Source of the DNA: Acidobacteriota bacterium
Lineage (GTDB): Bacteria > Acidobacteriota > Thermoanaerobaculia > Multivoradales > SZUA-115
NCBI GenBank assembly: GCA_003231035.1
Contig: QIHU01000428.1
Coordinates: 1 to 10,288, forward strand
Direction of reading: 5' to 3'
Length of the DNA: 10,288 bases
Part shown: piece after piece, positions 1 through 7,233 of the stretch
Numbering within the stretch: the stretch's first letter is position 1
Layout: each line of letters opens with the position of its first letter
Translations under genes and position numbers: made by a program
Notes under the pieces: model-generated
What the model was told of the DNA's origin: nothing
What the model saw: only the letters and a program-made list of their open reading frames with translations
The model's database searches: none

Positions 1-220
1 GTCGGAGGGCACGAATCGGCTCGTGGAGGATCAGCGCCCGTACCTGTCTGAGCCGCCAGGCGAGTTGTGCGGGCGCCCGGAACGAGCCGACTCGTAGTGC
101 AACCATCCAGTCCCGCAGCCGCCCGGCCACTGCGCGGGAGAGACGGACTCGACCCCCAGCGGGCAGCGCCCATGGTTCAAAGCGATACCCAGAAACACCC
201 ACTAGACACCCCCAAGAAAC
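1..220. repeat. Dispersed GC-rich hairpin repeat, copy 1 (left part cut off by window edge)
   Basis: This stretch matches 9469-9630 in the same orientation. Bases 3-23 match 9469-9489 with one mismatch, and bases 75-180 match 9524-9630 with only a few substitutions and single-base indels. The segment between them (24-74) differs in sequence and length. Similarity fades gradually from 181 to about 220. The conserved right part contains GGCCACTGCGCGGGAGAGAC, which is the right arm of the large hairpin seen in copy 2. The matching left arm would lie just before base 1, so this copy is incomplete here. A short inner inverted pair, CGGCTCG (17-23) and CGAGCCG (84-90), is kept in both copies. The repeat ends about 25-60 bp upstream of the LON-domain gene start, so any promoter for that gene lies in or beside it. 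It is probably non-coding. Confidence 0.85.
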
Positions 221-243
221 TCAACTGTTACTCTTGCCCCAAG

Positions 244-948
244 ATGGCCACCGACGACACTTCCACCCGTGTTCCCTTGCTCCCGCTACCGAATGTCGTC
301 CATTTCCCCGGCACCAGACTACGCCTGCACATCTTTGAGCCGCGCTACCGCGAGTTGATCCAAGATCTCCTCGCTCTGGAACCGGCGCAGCGACGCATCG
401 GCATGGTCTTAACTCGACCGCTCAGCTCCCGCTTGAGCGAACCGGACATCTACCCCGCCGGCACCGCCGGCCGCCTGATTGAAGTCGATCCTCTCCCCGA
501 CGGTTGTTCCAACATCGTTCTACGCGGCGAGTTCCGCTTTCGGGTACAGCGCGAAATTGGCGGCTCCAGCTACCGACAAGCCTGGGTAGCCGCGATCAAC
601 GAGCCATGGCTCGACGAACGCACTCCGGGGATCGTCGCTCTACGCCGTGACTTGACCGAACTGGTGGTGGGACTGGCCAACGAGATTGGCGACCGCTTCC
701 CGGTCGATCCGACGGAGCTCTCTAGCCAAATTCGCGTCGAAACCCCAGGCGATCCGCGCTCCTTCGAGCGTCTAGTGAACGGTATCGCCGCCGAACTGGA
801 CCTACCCGTACTGCGCAAACTCGCCTTACTCAACGACGCTCTGCCACAGCGCGCCATCCACCTCGCCCAGATCCTACGGAGCCGGCGCGAGGCCCTCGAT
901 TTCTTGCGGCCTTACCGCCACCTCGCCGATACTCCCGGCAGCAACTAG
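244..948 (+). CDS. LON peptidase substrate-binding (LON N-terminal) domain protein
   Basis: A 234-residue protein made almost entirely of the domain that binds substrate at the N-terminus of Lon proteases, with no AAA+ or peptidase part (COG2802-type). The family signature is clear: LPLPNVVHFPG at residues 13-23, then IFEPRYREL at 30-38, followed by the beta-rich core and a helical C-terminal half with DLPVLRKLALLNDALPQRA. Stand-alone LON-N proteins are common in bacteria but their role is poorly known; substrate or partner binding is assumed. The frame stays open back to base 67, but residues encoded upstream of 244 come from the dispersed repeat, and the recognisable domain begins just after ATG 244, so that start is preferred. 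No good Shine-Dalgarno sequence precedes it. An 18-bp gap separates it from the HD-domain gene, suggesting co-transcription. Confidence 0.88.
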   Translation: MATDDTSTRVPLLPLPNVVHFPGTRLRLHIFEPRYRELIQDLLALEPAQRRIGMVLTRPLSSRLSEPDIYPAGTAGRLIEVDPLPDGCSNIVLRGEFRFRVQREIGGSSYRQAWVAAINEPWLDERTPGIVALRRDLTELVVGLANEIGDRFPVDPTELSSQIRVETPGDPRSFERLVNGIAAELDLPVLRKLALLNDALPQRAIHLAQILRSRREALDFLRPYRHLADTPGSN

Positions 949-966
949 CCTTCCCGAGCTCAACCT

Positions 967-2160
967 ATGCAACCTCTACTATCGCTGCGCGACCCCGTCC
1001 ATGGTTTCGTTCGCGCCGACCCGCTCGAAGCCGCCTTGATCAACAGTGCACCGGTGCAAAGATTGCGCTGCATCCACCAACTCGGGCTGGCCCATCTGGT
1101 CTTTCCGGGCGCGGAGCACAGCCGGTTCAGCCATGTCTTGGGGGCGATGGAGCTAGCCGGACGGATGTATGACACCCTGGCCGCCAAATCCGAAGGCTTG
1201 CTCCCCGTGGCCACGGATGCCCACGAACGGCGGCTGGTTCGCGCCGCCGCTCTGCTCCACGACATTGGCCACGCGCCGTTCAGCCATTCCGCCGAGGATC
1301 TCTTCGAGGATCGAATCGACCACGAAGAGATGACCCGCCGGCTGCTCTTCCTACCGGAGGTCGTAGAGGCGTTCGAACGTTTTGGCGGCGGCCTCGAACC
1401 GGGGCAGGTCGCCGACCTCCTGGCCGGCGAGGGAGATCCAGTGGGACGGCTGCTCGCGCAGGTGATCTCGGGAGAATTGGACGTCGACAAGATGGACTAC
1501 CTGCTGCGCGACAGCCTCTTTTGCGGCGTGCGCTACGGCAGCTATGACCTCGAACGGCTCCTCGACACCGTCGTCCCCCTCCAAAACTCGTCGGGAGACT
1601 GGGGAATCGGGGTCGAAGGCGGCGGCGTCCACGCGCTCGAAGCGCTAGTTCTCGCCCGCTACTACATGTTCACCCAGGTCTACTTCAACGGCACCGGCAA
1701 GGTCTTGGAGCTGCACCTCTCGCAGTGGCTCCGCGAACGCGGCCAGCGCTGGCCCAGCGACCCGGTGGCCTTCATGAAACTGGATGACATTTCTGTTCTG
1801 ACCGCCATGCGGGCCAGCGACAGCCTCCACGCCAAGGCGGTGGTGGCACGCGGTTACTACCCCGTGGCCTACCAAACGCGCGAACACCTCACGGCGGAGG
1901 AATCCCACCACTTCGCCACTCTGCTACCCCAAATCACCGAGCGTTTCGGAGCCAGCCACCTACTCATCTCGCACTCGGCCAAAGACCCTCATCGCCTGGC
2001 CGCAAGCCGCGTCCTGGTTCGTCACCCAGACGGCAAGCTCGAACCGATGGAAGAGGCCAGCCACTTCATCCGCCACCTGACCCGGATCGACCAATATCGG
2101 GTCTACAGCGACCCTGAGATCCGCGACGAGGTCGAGGCGGCGATTCGCGGGTTGTTGTAG
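967..2160 (+). CDS. HD-domain phosphohydrolase, dNTPase/SAMHD1-like (COG1078)
   Basis: A 397-residue metal-dependent phosphohydrolase of the HD superfamily. The opening DPVHGFV (residues 9-15) and QRLRCIHQLG (31-40) are typical of this group. Metal-site residues can be placed by comparison with SAMHD1: H56 in HSRFSH, H98-D99 in LLHDIGHAPFSH, and D174 in LDVDKMDYLLRD. All four ligands are present, so the enzyme should be active. Relatives hydrolyse dNTPs to nucleosides and triphosphate, or are uncharacterised phosphohydrolases; the true substrate cannot be read from sequence. The length is slightly below the usual 400-450 residues of the group. The start at 967 fits the conserved N-terminus, although the upstream ribosome site is weak. 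It probably shares a transcript with the LON-domain gene. Its stop codon lies 3 bp from the stop of the opposing SRPBCC gene. Confidence 0.93.
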   Translation: MQPLLSLRDPVHGFVRADPLEAALINSAPVQRLRCIHQLGLAHLVFPGAEHSRFSHVLGAMELAGRMYDTLAAKSEGLLPVATDAHERRLVRAAALLHDIGHAPFSHSAEDLFEDRIDHEEMTRRLLFLPEVVEAFERFGGGLEPGQVADLLAGEGDPVGRLLAQVISGELDVDKMDYLLRDSLFCGVRYGSYDLERLLDTVVPLQNSSGDWGIGVEGGGVHALEALVLARYYMFTQVYFNGTGKVLELHLSQWLRERGQRWPSDPVAFMKLDDISVLTAMRASDSLHAKAVVARGYYPVAYQTREHLTAEESHHFATLLPQITERFGASHLLISHSAKDPHRLAASRVLVRHPDGKLEPMEEASHFIRHLTRIDQYRVYSDPEIRDEVEAAIRGLL

Positions 2161-2163
2161 GCG

Positions 2164-2634
2164 CTAGGAAGGCCGCGCCACCTCGACAGCCAACCGTTCC
2201 AACGCCTCCTTCCAACGCCGCCGGTAGTTCTCCCAGATGGTCAGGCCAGCCGACAACGGCAGCCGTTGGAATCCGTGCTGCAAGACCGAGAGTTCGCAGC
2301 CACCCTCGCTCGGCGCCAACTCGAAGGTGAGGTCAGTGGCGGCGCGCCAGTTCTGATCGCGGCGTTCGAAGTACAGATGCCAGCGACGGTGGGTTTGGAT
2401 CTCCTTCGTCTCGGCGCTCTCGCGCAGCTCACCTAGCTTCTCGTCGCTGCTCACCAGATGAAGCCACTCCGCGCCCTCCTCCTCACCGAGTCGGGCCTCA
2501 TCGCAGAGCCACAGTTCTAGGTTGCGCACCTCGCGGAGCCAACGCCAACCAGCTTCGACCGAGCACGCGAGTTCCTGGCGACAGCGCAGCTGAACTCCCG
2601 GAATATCCCCTTGACGAATCCCCTCGACCCTCAT
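2164..2634 (-). CDS. Small SRPBCC/AHSA1-like (START-type ligand-binding fold) protein
   Basis: A 156-residue soluble protein with no signal peptide or membrane segment. The pattern fits the SRPBCC superfamily, near the AHSA1/polyketide-cyclase-like group. An N-terminal strand (about 14-24) is followed by a helix with W30, W33 and W42. Then come repeated strands, including RRWHLYFERRDQNWRAATDL (about 83-102) and GGCELSVLQHGF (111-122). A long C-terminal helix with WENYRRRWKEALERL (134-148) is the most telling piece. Such proteins bind hydrophobic ligands or act as co-chaperones, but the ligand here is unknown. The start is set by a strong AAGGAGG four bases upstream of ATG 2634. The gene is 65 bp downstream of the epimerase gene and converges with the HD-domain gene. 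Family assignment is moderate; function is unassigned. Confidence 0.75.
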   Translation of the reverse strand: MRVEGIRQGDIPGVQLRCRQELACSVEAGWRWLREVRNLELWLCDEARLGEEEGAEWLHLVSSDEKLGELRESAETKEIQTHRRWHLYFERRDQNWRAATDLTFELAPSEGGCELSVLQHGFQRLPLSAGLTIWENYRRRWKEALERLAVEVARPS

Positions 2635-2638
2635 CTGA

Positions 2639-2645
2639 CCTCCTT
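2639..2645 (-). promoter_or_regulatory. Strong Shine-Dalgarno (AAGGAGG) of the SRPBCC gene
   Basis: Read on the minus strand this is a full AAGGAGG, four bases before ATG 2634. It fixes the start and is the strongest ribosome site in the window; most other genes here have weaker ones. It suggests independent, efficient translation of this small gene. Confidence 0.75.
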
Positions 2646-2699
2646 GGGTGGGCGTAAAACTGGAGAGACTCTACACGCCACGCCGTGGAGGCGCAGCCA

Positions 2700-3605
2700 T
2701 CATTCCAACAAATCGAGCAAGGCCGTTTCGGCGGTCGGAAATCGGAAGCGATAACCCAGCTCCTCTAGACGTTGAGGCAGCGCCCGTTGGCCTTCGAGCA
2801 CCAGGTCAGCCATCTCTCCCAGCAGCAGGCGCAAGGCGAGGGCAGGGGCCGGCATGAAACTGGGCCGCTTCAGGGTCTTGCCGACGACCTTGGCGAACTC
2901 CCGGTTGGTCAAGGGGTTGGGAGAAGTCAGGTTGAAGAAGCCGGCCGCTTCGCTTTTCTCGATCAGAAAGCGGATCGCCTCGACCTCGTCGATGAGGTGA
3001 ATCCAGGGCAACCACTGCCGACCATGGCCCACGGGTCCACCCGCGAAGAGGCGAAAAGGAAGCAAGATGCGCGGTAGCGCACCTCCCTCCGGGCTGAGGA
3101 CGACGCCGGTGCGGATCACCGCGCGGCGTACCCCCAAATCCTCCACCGAAGAGCTCGCCGCCTCCCAGTCACCGCACAGCTCTGCCAAAAAACCGCTCCC
3201 TGCCGGCGACGCCTCGGTGAAGATTTGGTCTTCTTCCGGCCCGTAGAAACCGACCGCCGAGCCTTGCACGAGGACGGTTGGCGCCGGATCGGCTCGCTCA
3301 ATCGCCGCGACGAGCGTCTGGGTCGAGCGCAGCCGGCTCTCCCGCAACCGTCGTTTGCGCCGTTCGCTCCAACGGCCCGAAGCAATACTCTCACCGGCCA
3401 GGTTGACGACCGCCGAGCCAGCGACCAGATCTCCCCACTTCTCCACCGTCACGCCATCCCAACCGACGGCGCAAACCCCCACCGGCAATCCAGTCACTCG
3501 GTGCGGAGTTCGGCTGAGGAGAACGGCCTCATGGCCGGCAGCCACCAGCCGCGTGGTCAATGCTCTGCCAATAAACCCCGATCCACCCGCAATCACCACC
3601 CGCAT
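2700..3605 (-). CDS. TIGR01777-family NAD-dependent epimerase/dehydratase (YfcH-like SDR)
   Basis: A 301-residue extended-SDR protein of the YfcH/TIGR01777 group. The nucleotide-binding motif GGSGFIG is at residues 7-13. The family motif VVNLAGESI follows at 66-74, then SAVGFYG (116-122, the YG segment of the active-site region), RTGVVLSPEGGALP (165-178) and WIHLIDEV (201-208). The C-terminal DUF1731-type tail, with PSFMPAPALALRLLLGEMA and GYRFRFPT, covers about 248-297. The length matches the family's roughly 300 residues. The enzymatic reaction is not established for this family; related plant and bacterial proteins have been linked to cell division or plastid development. The frame opens at 3656, but GAGGAG eight bases before ATG 3605 and the MRVVIAGGSG start support 3605. 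It lies 86 bp downstream of the ABC exporter, across an AT-rich palindrome. Confidence 0.93.
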   Translation of the reverse strand: MRVVIAGGSGFIGRALTTRLVAAGHEAVLLSRTPHRVTGLPVGVCAVGWDGVTVEKWGDLVAGSAVVNLAGESIASGRWSERRKRRLRESRLRSTQTLVAAIERADPAPTVLVQGSAVGFYGPEEDQIFTEASPAGSGFLAELCGDWEAASSSVEDLGVRRAVIRTGVVLSPEGGALPRILLPFRLFAGGPVGHGRQWLPWIHLIDEVEAIRFLIEKSEAAGFFNLTSPNPLTNREFAKVVGKTLKRPSFMPAPALALRLLLGEMADLVLEGQRALPQRLEELGYRFRFPTAETALLDLLE

Positions 3606-3612
3606 AGTTAGG

Positions 3613-3620
3613 TCTCCTCT
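3613..3620 (-). promoter_or_regulatory. Ribosome-binding site deciding the epimerase start
   Basis: On the minus strand this reads AGAGGAGA, about eight bases upstream of ATG 3605. It favours that start over an upstream in-frame ATG at 3656, which would place the palindrome inside the coding region and add 17 residues foreign to the family. Confidence 0.7.
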
Positions 3621-3628
3621 GCCTTGGC

Positions 3629-3655
3629 TGAAAATTTGAACGCTTTCAATTTTCA
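3629..3655. promoter_or_regulatory. AT-rich inverted repeat between ABC exporter and epimerase genes
   Basis: The left arm TGAAAATTTGAA (3629-3640) and right arm TTCAATTTTCA (3645-3655) pair over 11 bases with one bulged T and a four-base loop, CGCT. The AT-rich composition stands out sharply from the GC-rich surroundings. It lies 36 bp past the ABC exporter stop and 24 bp before the epimerase start. It could be an operator for the downstream pair of genes, or a weak transcript end or processing hairpin. It lacks the GC-rich stem and following T-run of a standard intrinsic terminator. Confidence 0.5.
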
Positions 3656-3691
3656 CAGTGTAGCAGGCGAGACTCGGAGGTGGGAACGGAT

Positions 3692-5437
3692 TTATACCGC
3701 CGCCAGCTCCGCTTCGAGCTGCTGGCGGCGGGCGAGGTCGGCGTAAAGGCCGCCCTGTGCCACCAGTTCGTCATGCGTTCCGTGTTCGGCGATCCTGCCC
3801 TGATCGAGCACCACGATGCGATCCGCCCGTTGCACGGTAGAGATTCGATGCGAAACCAGCACCACCGTGCGACCAGGAAAGACCCGCGCCAACTCGTTCA
3901 GAATTCGCTCTTCGGTGTCGGTATCCACCGCCGACAGACAGTCATCCAGGAGCAAGATTCGCGGTTGGCGCAAGACTGCCCGCGCCAGCGAGACGCGTTG
4001 CTTCTGGCCACCGGACAGGGTAATTCCTCGCTCCCCCACCCGCGTGTCGAGCCCTTGTGGAAAGCCCTCCAGGTCGGTTCCAAGGCCGGCGATGCGGGCC
4101 GCTTCGAGAATCTGTTCGTCGTGGGCATCCGGGACTCCAAATGCGATGTTCTCACGCACCGTGGCCGAGAACAGGAAGGTCTCTTGCGGCACCATTCCGA
4201 TCGACGAGCGCAAGGTCTCCAAAGGCCATTCTCTGACCTCGAGCCCGTCGATCAGCAACTCCCCTGGCGGCGGATCGTTCAACCGGGGAATCAACGAGAG
4301 CAGCGTACTCTTGCCGCTGCCGGTACGCCCCACTAGCGCCACGGTCGAACCGGCCGGCAGGTCGAGGTTGATCCCGGTCAAGACTGGCTCGCCGTCGTCG
4401 TAGGCGAAGGTCAGGTTGTTCAAAACGATGTGGCCGTTGACCACCGGTGCCACGCTAGAGGCGGACGCCAGATCCACGATCTCCGGCTCAGCGTCCATCA
4501 CTGTGCGGATGCGCCGCAGTGAAGCGCTCCCCCGCTGCACCAGATTGATCACCCAGCCGATGGCGATCATCGGCCAGACCATTCGAGTCAAGAAGAAGTT
4601 GAAAGCAACAAAATCACCCACCGTCATCACCGAACGAGTGACCAGCAGACCGCCGTACCAAAGGACCGCCACGTAGCCCAACCCCACCAGCCCTTGCAGC
4701 GCCGGATTGAGGGCTGAGTTCCAGCGGATGAGTTGCCGATTGCGTTCGAAGTTGGCCTGGTTTCGGTGGTCGAACCTCTCCTCCTCAGCCCGCTCGCGGG
4801 CGTAGGCGCGAACCACGCGCACCCCGGCCATATTCTCTTGCACCTGGGTCGAGAGGTGCGAGAAGGTCTCTTGGACCTGCCCGAAGAGATGGTGAATTCG
4901 CTGGCCAAAGACCTTGGTGGTCAGGGCCACGAAGGGCATCGAGGCCAAGGCCAGAAAGGTGAGCGGCGGGTGGATCTTGAGCATGAAGAACAGCGATCCC
5001 AGTCCCGTAATCACTGTATTCGAACCGTACATGATCGCCGGCCCGCACATCGCCCGCACCGCCGCCAGGTCATTGGTCGCTTTGGCCATCAAGTCGCCGG
5101 TATGCGAGCGGTGGAAGAACGACTGCGCTTGGGACTGCAAGCTGGCGTAGAAGCGGTCGCGCAGGTCGCGCTCGATGTTGCGGCTCATGGTGACCAAGAT
5201 CTTGCGTTGCAGGAAGGTGAATACACCGCGGAAGGCCGCCACGCCAACCAGCAGAGCGGCGTAGCGCAGCAACGTCGCCATGCGCACTTCCAGCCGCAGA
5301 GCATCCACCGCCCAGCCGACCAGCAGCGGCGAGAGCAGGCCGATCGTCGAGGAGACGAGGATCGCCAGCACCCCCGAGAGAAGGGCTCGGCGGTACTTCT
5401 TGAAGTAGGGAAGGAGGTAGTGGAGTGGATCCAGCAT
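3692..5437 (-). CDS. ABC exporter half-transporter, MdlA/BmrC-like, with Asp at the catalytic-Glu position
   Basis: A 581-residue type IV ABC exporter with an N-terminal transmembrane domain (about 15-310) fused to a nucleotide-binding domain (about 335-575). Visible motifs are the A-loop Tyr346, Walker A GRTGSGKST (370-378), Q-loop Gln418, signature LSGGQ (474-478), Walker B ILLLDD (494-499), D-loop SAVD (502-505) and H-loop His530. The residue after the Walker B aspartate, normally the catalytic glutamate, is Asp499. With the 'LDDxLSAVD' context and the ending QQLEAELA, this resembles MdlA, BmrC/YheI and TM287, which work as heterodimers with a partner half. No partner gene lies next to it here. 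The substrate is unknown; drugs or lipids are the usual cargo of relatives. It starts 12 bp after the trmB stop with no strong ribosome site, so translation is probably coupled. Confidence 0.95.
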   Translation of the reverse strand: MLDPLHYLLPYFKKYRRALLSGVLAILVSSTIGLLSPLLVGWAVDALRLEVRMATLLRYAALLVGVAAFRGVFTFLQRKILVTMSRNIERDLRDRFYASLQSQAQSFFHRSHTGDLMAKATNDLAAVRAMCGPAIMYGSNTVITGLGSLFFMLKIHPPLTFLALASMPFVALTTKVFGQRIHHLFGQVQETFSHLSTQVQENMAGVRVVRAYARERAEEERFDHRNQANFERNRQLIRWNSALNPALQGLVGLGYVAVLWYGGLLVTRSVMTVGDFVAFNFFLTRMVWPMIAIGWVINLVQRGSASLRRIRTVMDAEPEIVDLASASSVAPVVNGHIVLNNLTFAYDDGEPVLTGINLDLPAGSTVALVGRTGSGKSTLLSLIPRLNDPPPGELLIDGLEVREWPLETLRSSIGMVPQETFLFSATVRENIAFGVPDAHDEQILEAARIAGLGTDLEGFPQGLDTRVGERGITLSGGQKQRVSLARAVLRQPRILLLDDCLSAVDTDTEERILNELARVFPGRTVVLVSHRISTVQRADRIVVLDQGRIAEHGTHDELVAQGGLYADLARRQQLEAELAAV

Positions 5438-5449
5438 CGCCGCGGCAGT

Positions 5450-6190
5450 CTATCCCCGCTGCCAGGAGCGCGGGCCAACCAGGACCCCCGCCTGACCGGC
5501 GGGATGGAGAAGCGCCGCTTCCGGGCTCCGGCGCGCCTCGAGTCGGAGGATCGGCCGGCCTTCCGCAACAAACTTGGCCTCGTAGTTGGTGCGCGGCCCT
5601 CCCGGCCACGGCCCCTCGATACGGCGCAGTTCTAATCCCGGGTAGGAGGCGAGGATGCCCCACACCAGCTCGCCATACTCCACGAAGTCGGTCGCGAACC
5701 ACAGACTCGCTCCCGGTTTGAGCAGCCCTAAGACCAAATCGATGGTCTCCGGTTCGAACAACCGCCGCTTGTGATGGCGACTCTTCGGCCAGGGGTCGGG
5801 GAAGTATACGTGGACCGCATCGGCGAATCCCGCCGGGAGCAGCGCCGACAGCACATAGAGCGCATCACCACGAACCACCAGCAGATTGTCCGCTCCCTGG
5901 CGCGAAGCACGTCGGGCCAAGAGTCGGTAGTAGTACACGGCCAGCTCAACGCCCAAGTAACGAACTTCGGGACGCGCCAGTGCCTGCGCCAAGAGGAAAC
6001 GCCCCTTGCCAAAGCCCAGTTCCACCTCCCACGCCCCCTCTCCGCCGACCAAGGCCCCCACGTCCAACGGCGCGGTGAGCGCAGCGAGCGGTCTCTCACG
6101 ACCGGCCAACGAGACCAAGACCGGCTTGATCGCCGCCCACCTCTTGCCCTCCCGCAGCCCTGTATGTTCGCCGGCTTCGACGCCACCCAT
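5450..6190 (-). CDS. trmB: tRNA (guanine-N7-)-methyltransferase TrmB
   Basis: A 246-residue SAM-dependent methyltransferase that makes m7G46 in the variable loop of tRNAs. The SAM-binding motif EVELGFGKG is at residues 55-63, followed by LGVE (79-82) and GDA around Asp109. The family hallmark HVYFPDPWPKSRHHKRR runs from 127 to 143. TDF (167-169) and the C-terminal TNYEAKF (201-207) are also typical. About 30 further residues follow TNYEAKF with no obvious motif, making it slightly longer than common TrmB. The frame is open to 6301, but ATG 6190 is preferred. It overlaps the acyltransferase stop by one base (TGATG) and follows GGAGAGG at 7 bases spacing, and upstream residues do not look like TrmB. 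Tight packing between an acyltransferase and an exporter suggests co-transcription rather than a shared pathway. Confidence 0.95.
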   Translation of the reverse strand: MGGVEAGEHTGLREGKRWAAIKPVLVSLAGRERPLAALTAPLDVGALVGGEGAWEVELGFGKGRFLLAQALARPEVRYLGVELAVYYYRLLARRASRQGADNLLVVRGDALYVLSALLPAGFADAVHVYFPDPWPKSRHHKRRLFEPETIDLVLGLLKPGASLWFATDFVEYGELVWGILASYPGLELRRIEGPWPGGPRTNYEAKFVAEGRPILRLEARRSPEAALLHPAGQAGVLVGPRSWQRG

Positions 6191-7194
6191 CAGGTCGCCT
6201 CTCCGGTCTCGGTGACGACCGCGCCAATTTCGCGACCTGGATCCGGGGTCGGCCCACGGTCGTGTTCGGCGGGGTTCCAGAAATCGTAAAAGGTGTACCA
6301 CTGGTCCGGCCAGCGGCCCACCGCCGTTTCCACCACCTTGACCCAGCGCTCGGTCGCCGCGATTGCATCCCCTTGCCGAGTCCCGTCGGTGGCGACCTCG
6401 ATCGCCTCACCGAAGGTGATGTCGAATCGATGATCCTCGCCGTAGGTGACGAAAGCGGGGATTAGCGTCGCGCCGGTCATCCGCGTCAGAGTCATCGGCC
6501 CCACGGGAAATGGAGCTGGGGCACCGAAGAAGTCGAACTGGATCCCTTGGTCGTTGAAGTCGCGATCGCCCTGCATGGCCACCACCCGCCCCTCGCGCAA
6601 GGCTCTGAGGACCGGCAAACTAGAGAAGCGCGAGGTGGGGTCGATGGGAATCTCCCCTACGCCGATCAAACCGCGCAAGAAGGCCCGGAACTCCTCCGCC
6701 GCCGGTGATTGGTCGCGCACGTAGACCACCGAAACCGGTAGATCGATCCCCTTGAGCAAGAAGCCTCCCAACTCCCAGTTCCCCAGGTGGGCGGTCAAAA
6801 GCAAAACCCCCTTGCCCCGCTCGACCGCCGCCTCCAGATGCTCCATCCCGGTCACCTCGCCCACTAGCTCGCGCAACTCCTCGAACGGTTTCTGGCAGAA
6901 GCGAAAGAGGTCCACCCAGTAGTAGGCCAGGTTGAAAATCATCCGCCGCCGCGCCCGCTTGACCCGCCGTGACGAGGCCGGCAGTTTGAGTACTCGCGCC
7001 AGGTTACCGTCGATCGCCCGCAACGGCGTGCGGTAGACCATCATCACCGACGAAATGATGACCCGAGCCCCCAAGAAGAGAAACCAACGGGGCAATTTTG
7101 GGGCGATGCGCACCAGAAGCGGGAAGCCCCGGCGCATCGCCCACTCGTGATACCGCTCGGCAAAGCGGCTCCGGGGAGCCTGTTTCCACTGCAT
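6190..7194 (-). CDS. LpxL/HtrB-family lysophospholipid (lipid A late) acyltransferase
   Basis: A 334-residue inner-membrane-associated acyltransferase of the LpxL/LpxM/HtrB family, which adds secondary acyl chains to Kdo2-lipid A or related lipids. The catalytic HxxxxE motif is AHLGNWELGGF, with His136 and Glu141. The downstream block MQGDRDFNDQGIQFDFFGAP (207-226), followed by PFPVGP, is the usual second conserved region. A hydrophobic segment about 35-52 (WFLFLGARVIISSVMMVY) is the expected N-terminal membrane anchor. Length is slightly above the 300-310 of E. coli LpxL. The C-terminus after about residue 310 is a charged tail without motifs. The start at 7194 has no clear ribosome site; a start at 7137 is possible. 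It lies 39 bp after the acyl-CoA ligase stop and overlaps trmB by one base. The exact acceptor lipid cannot be read from sequence. Confidence 0.93.
   Translation of the reverse strand: MQWKQAPRSRFAERYHEWAMRRGFPLLVRIAPKLPRWFLFLGARVIISSVMMVYRTPLRAIDGNLARVLKLPASSRRVKRARRRMIFNLAYYWVDLFRFCQKPFEELRELVGEVTGMEHLEAAVERGKGVLLLTAHLGNWELGGFLLKGIDLPVSVVYVRDQSPAAEEFRAFLRGLIGVGEIPIDPTSRFSSLPVLRALREGRVVAMQGDRDFNDQGIQFDFFGAPAPFPVGPMTLTRMTGATLIPAFVTYGEDHRFDITFGEAIEVATDGTRQGDAIAATERWVKVVETAVGRWPDQWYTFYDFWNPAEHDRGPTPDPGREIGAVVTETGEAT
6198..6204 (-). promoter_or_regulatory. Ribosome-binding site of trmB inside the acyltransferase 3' end
   Basis: On the minus strand this reads GGAGAGG, seven bases before ATG 6190 and inside the last codons of the acyltransferase gene. 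Together with the TGATG stop/start overlap it indicates translational coupling and decides the trmB start. Confidence 0.65.
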
Positions 7195-7233
7195 GAAAGC
7201 TACTGGATCTGATCGTCTAGATGAGCCGGTGAA

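Noticed and set aside
3680..4336. 218-codon open frame on the plus strand opposite the ABC exporter ATPase domain
   Set aside because: Antisense shadow of the nucleotide-binding domain; no motif or ribosome site.
4733..5635. 300-codon open frame on the plus strand opposite the ABC exporter and trmB
   Set aside because: It crosses two strongly supported opposite-strand genes and shows Arg/His-rich low-complexity sequence without domains.
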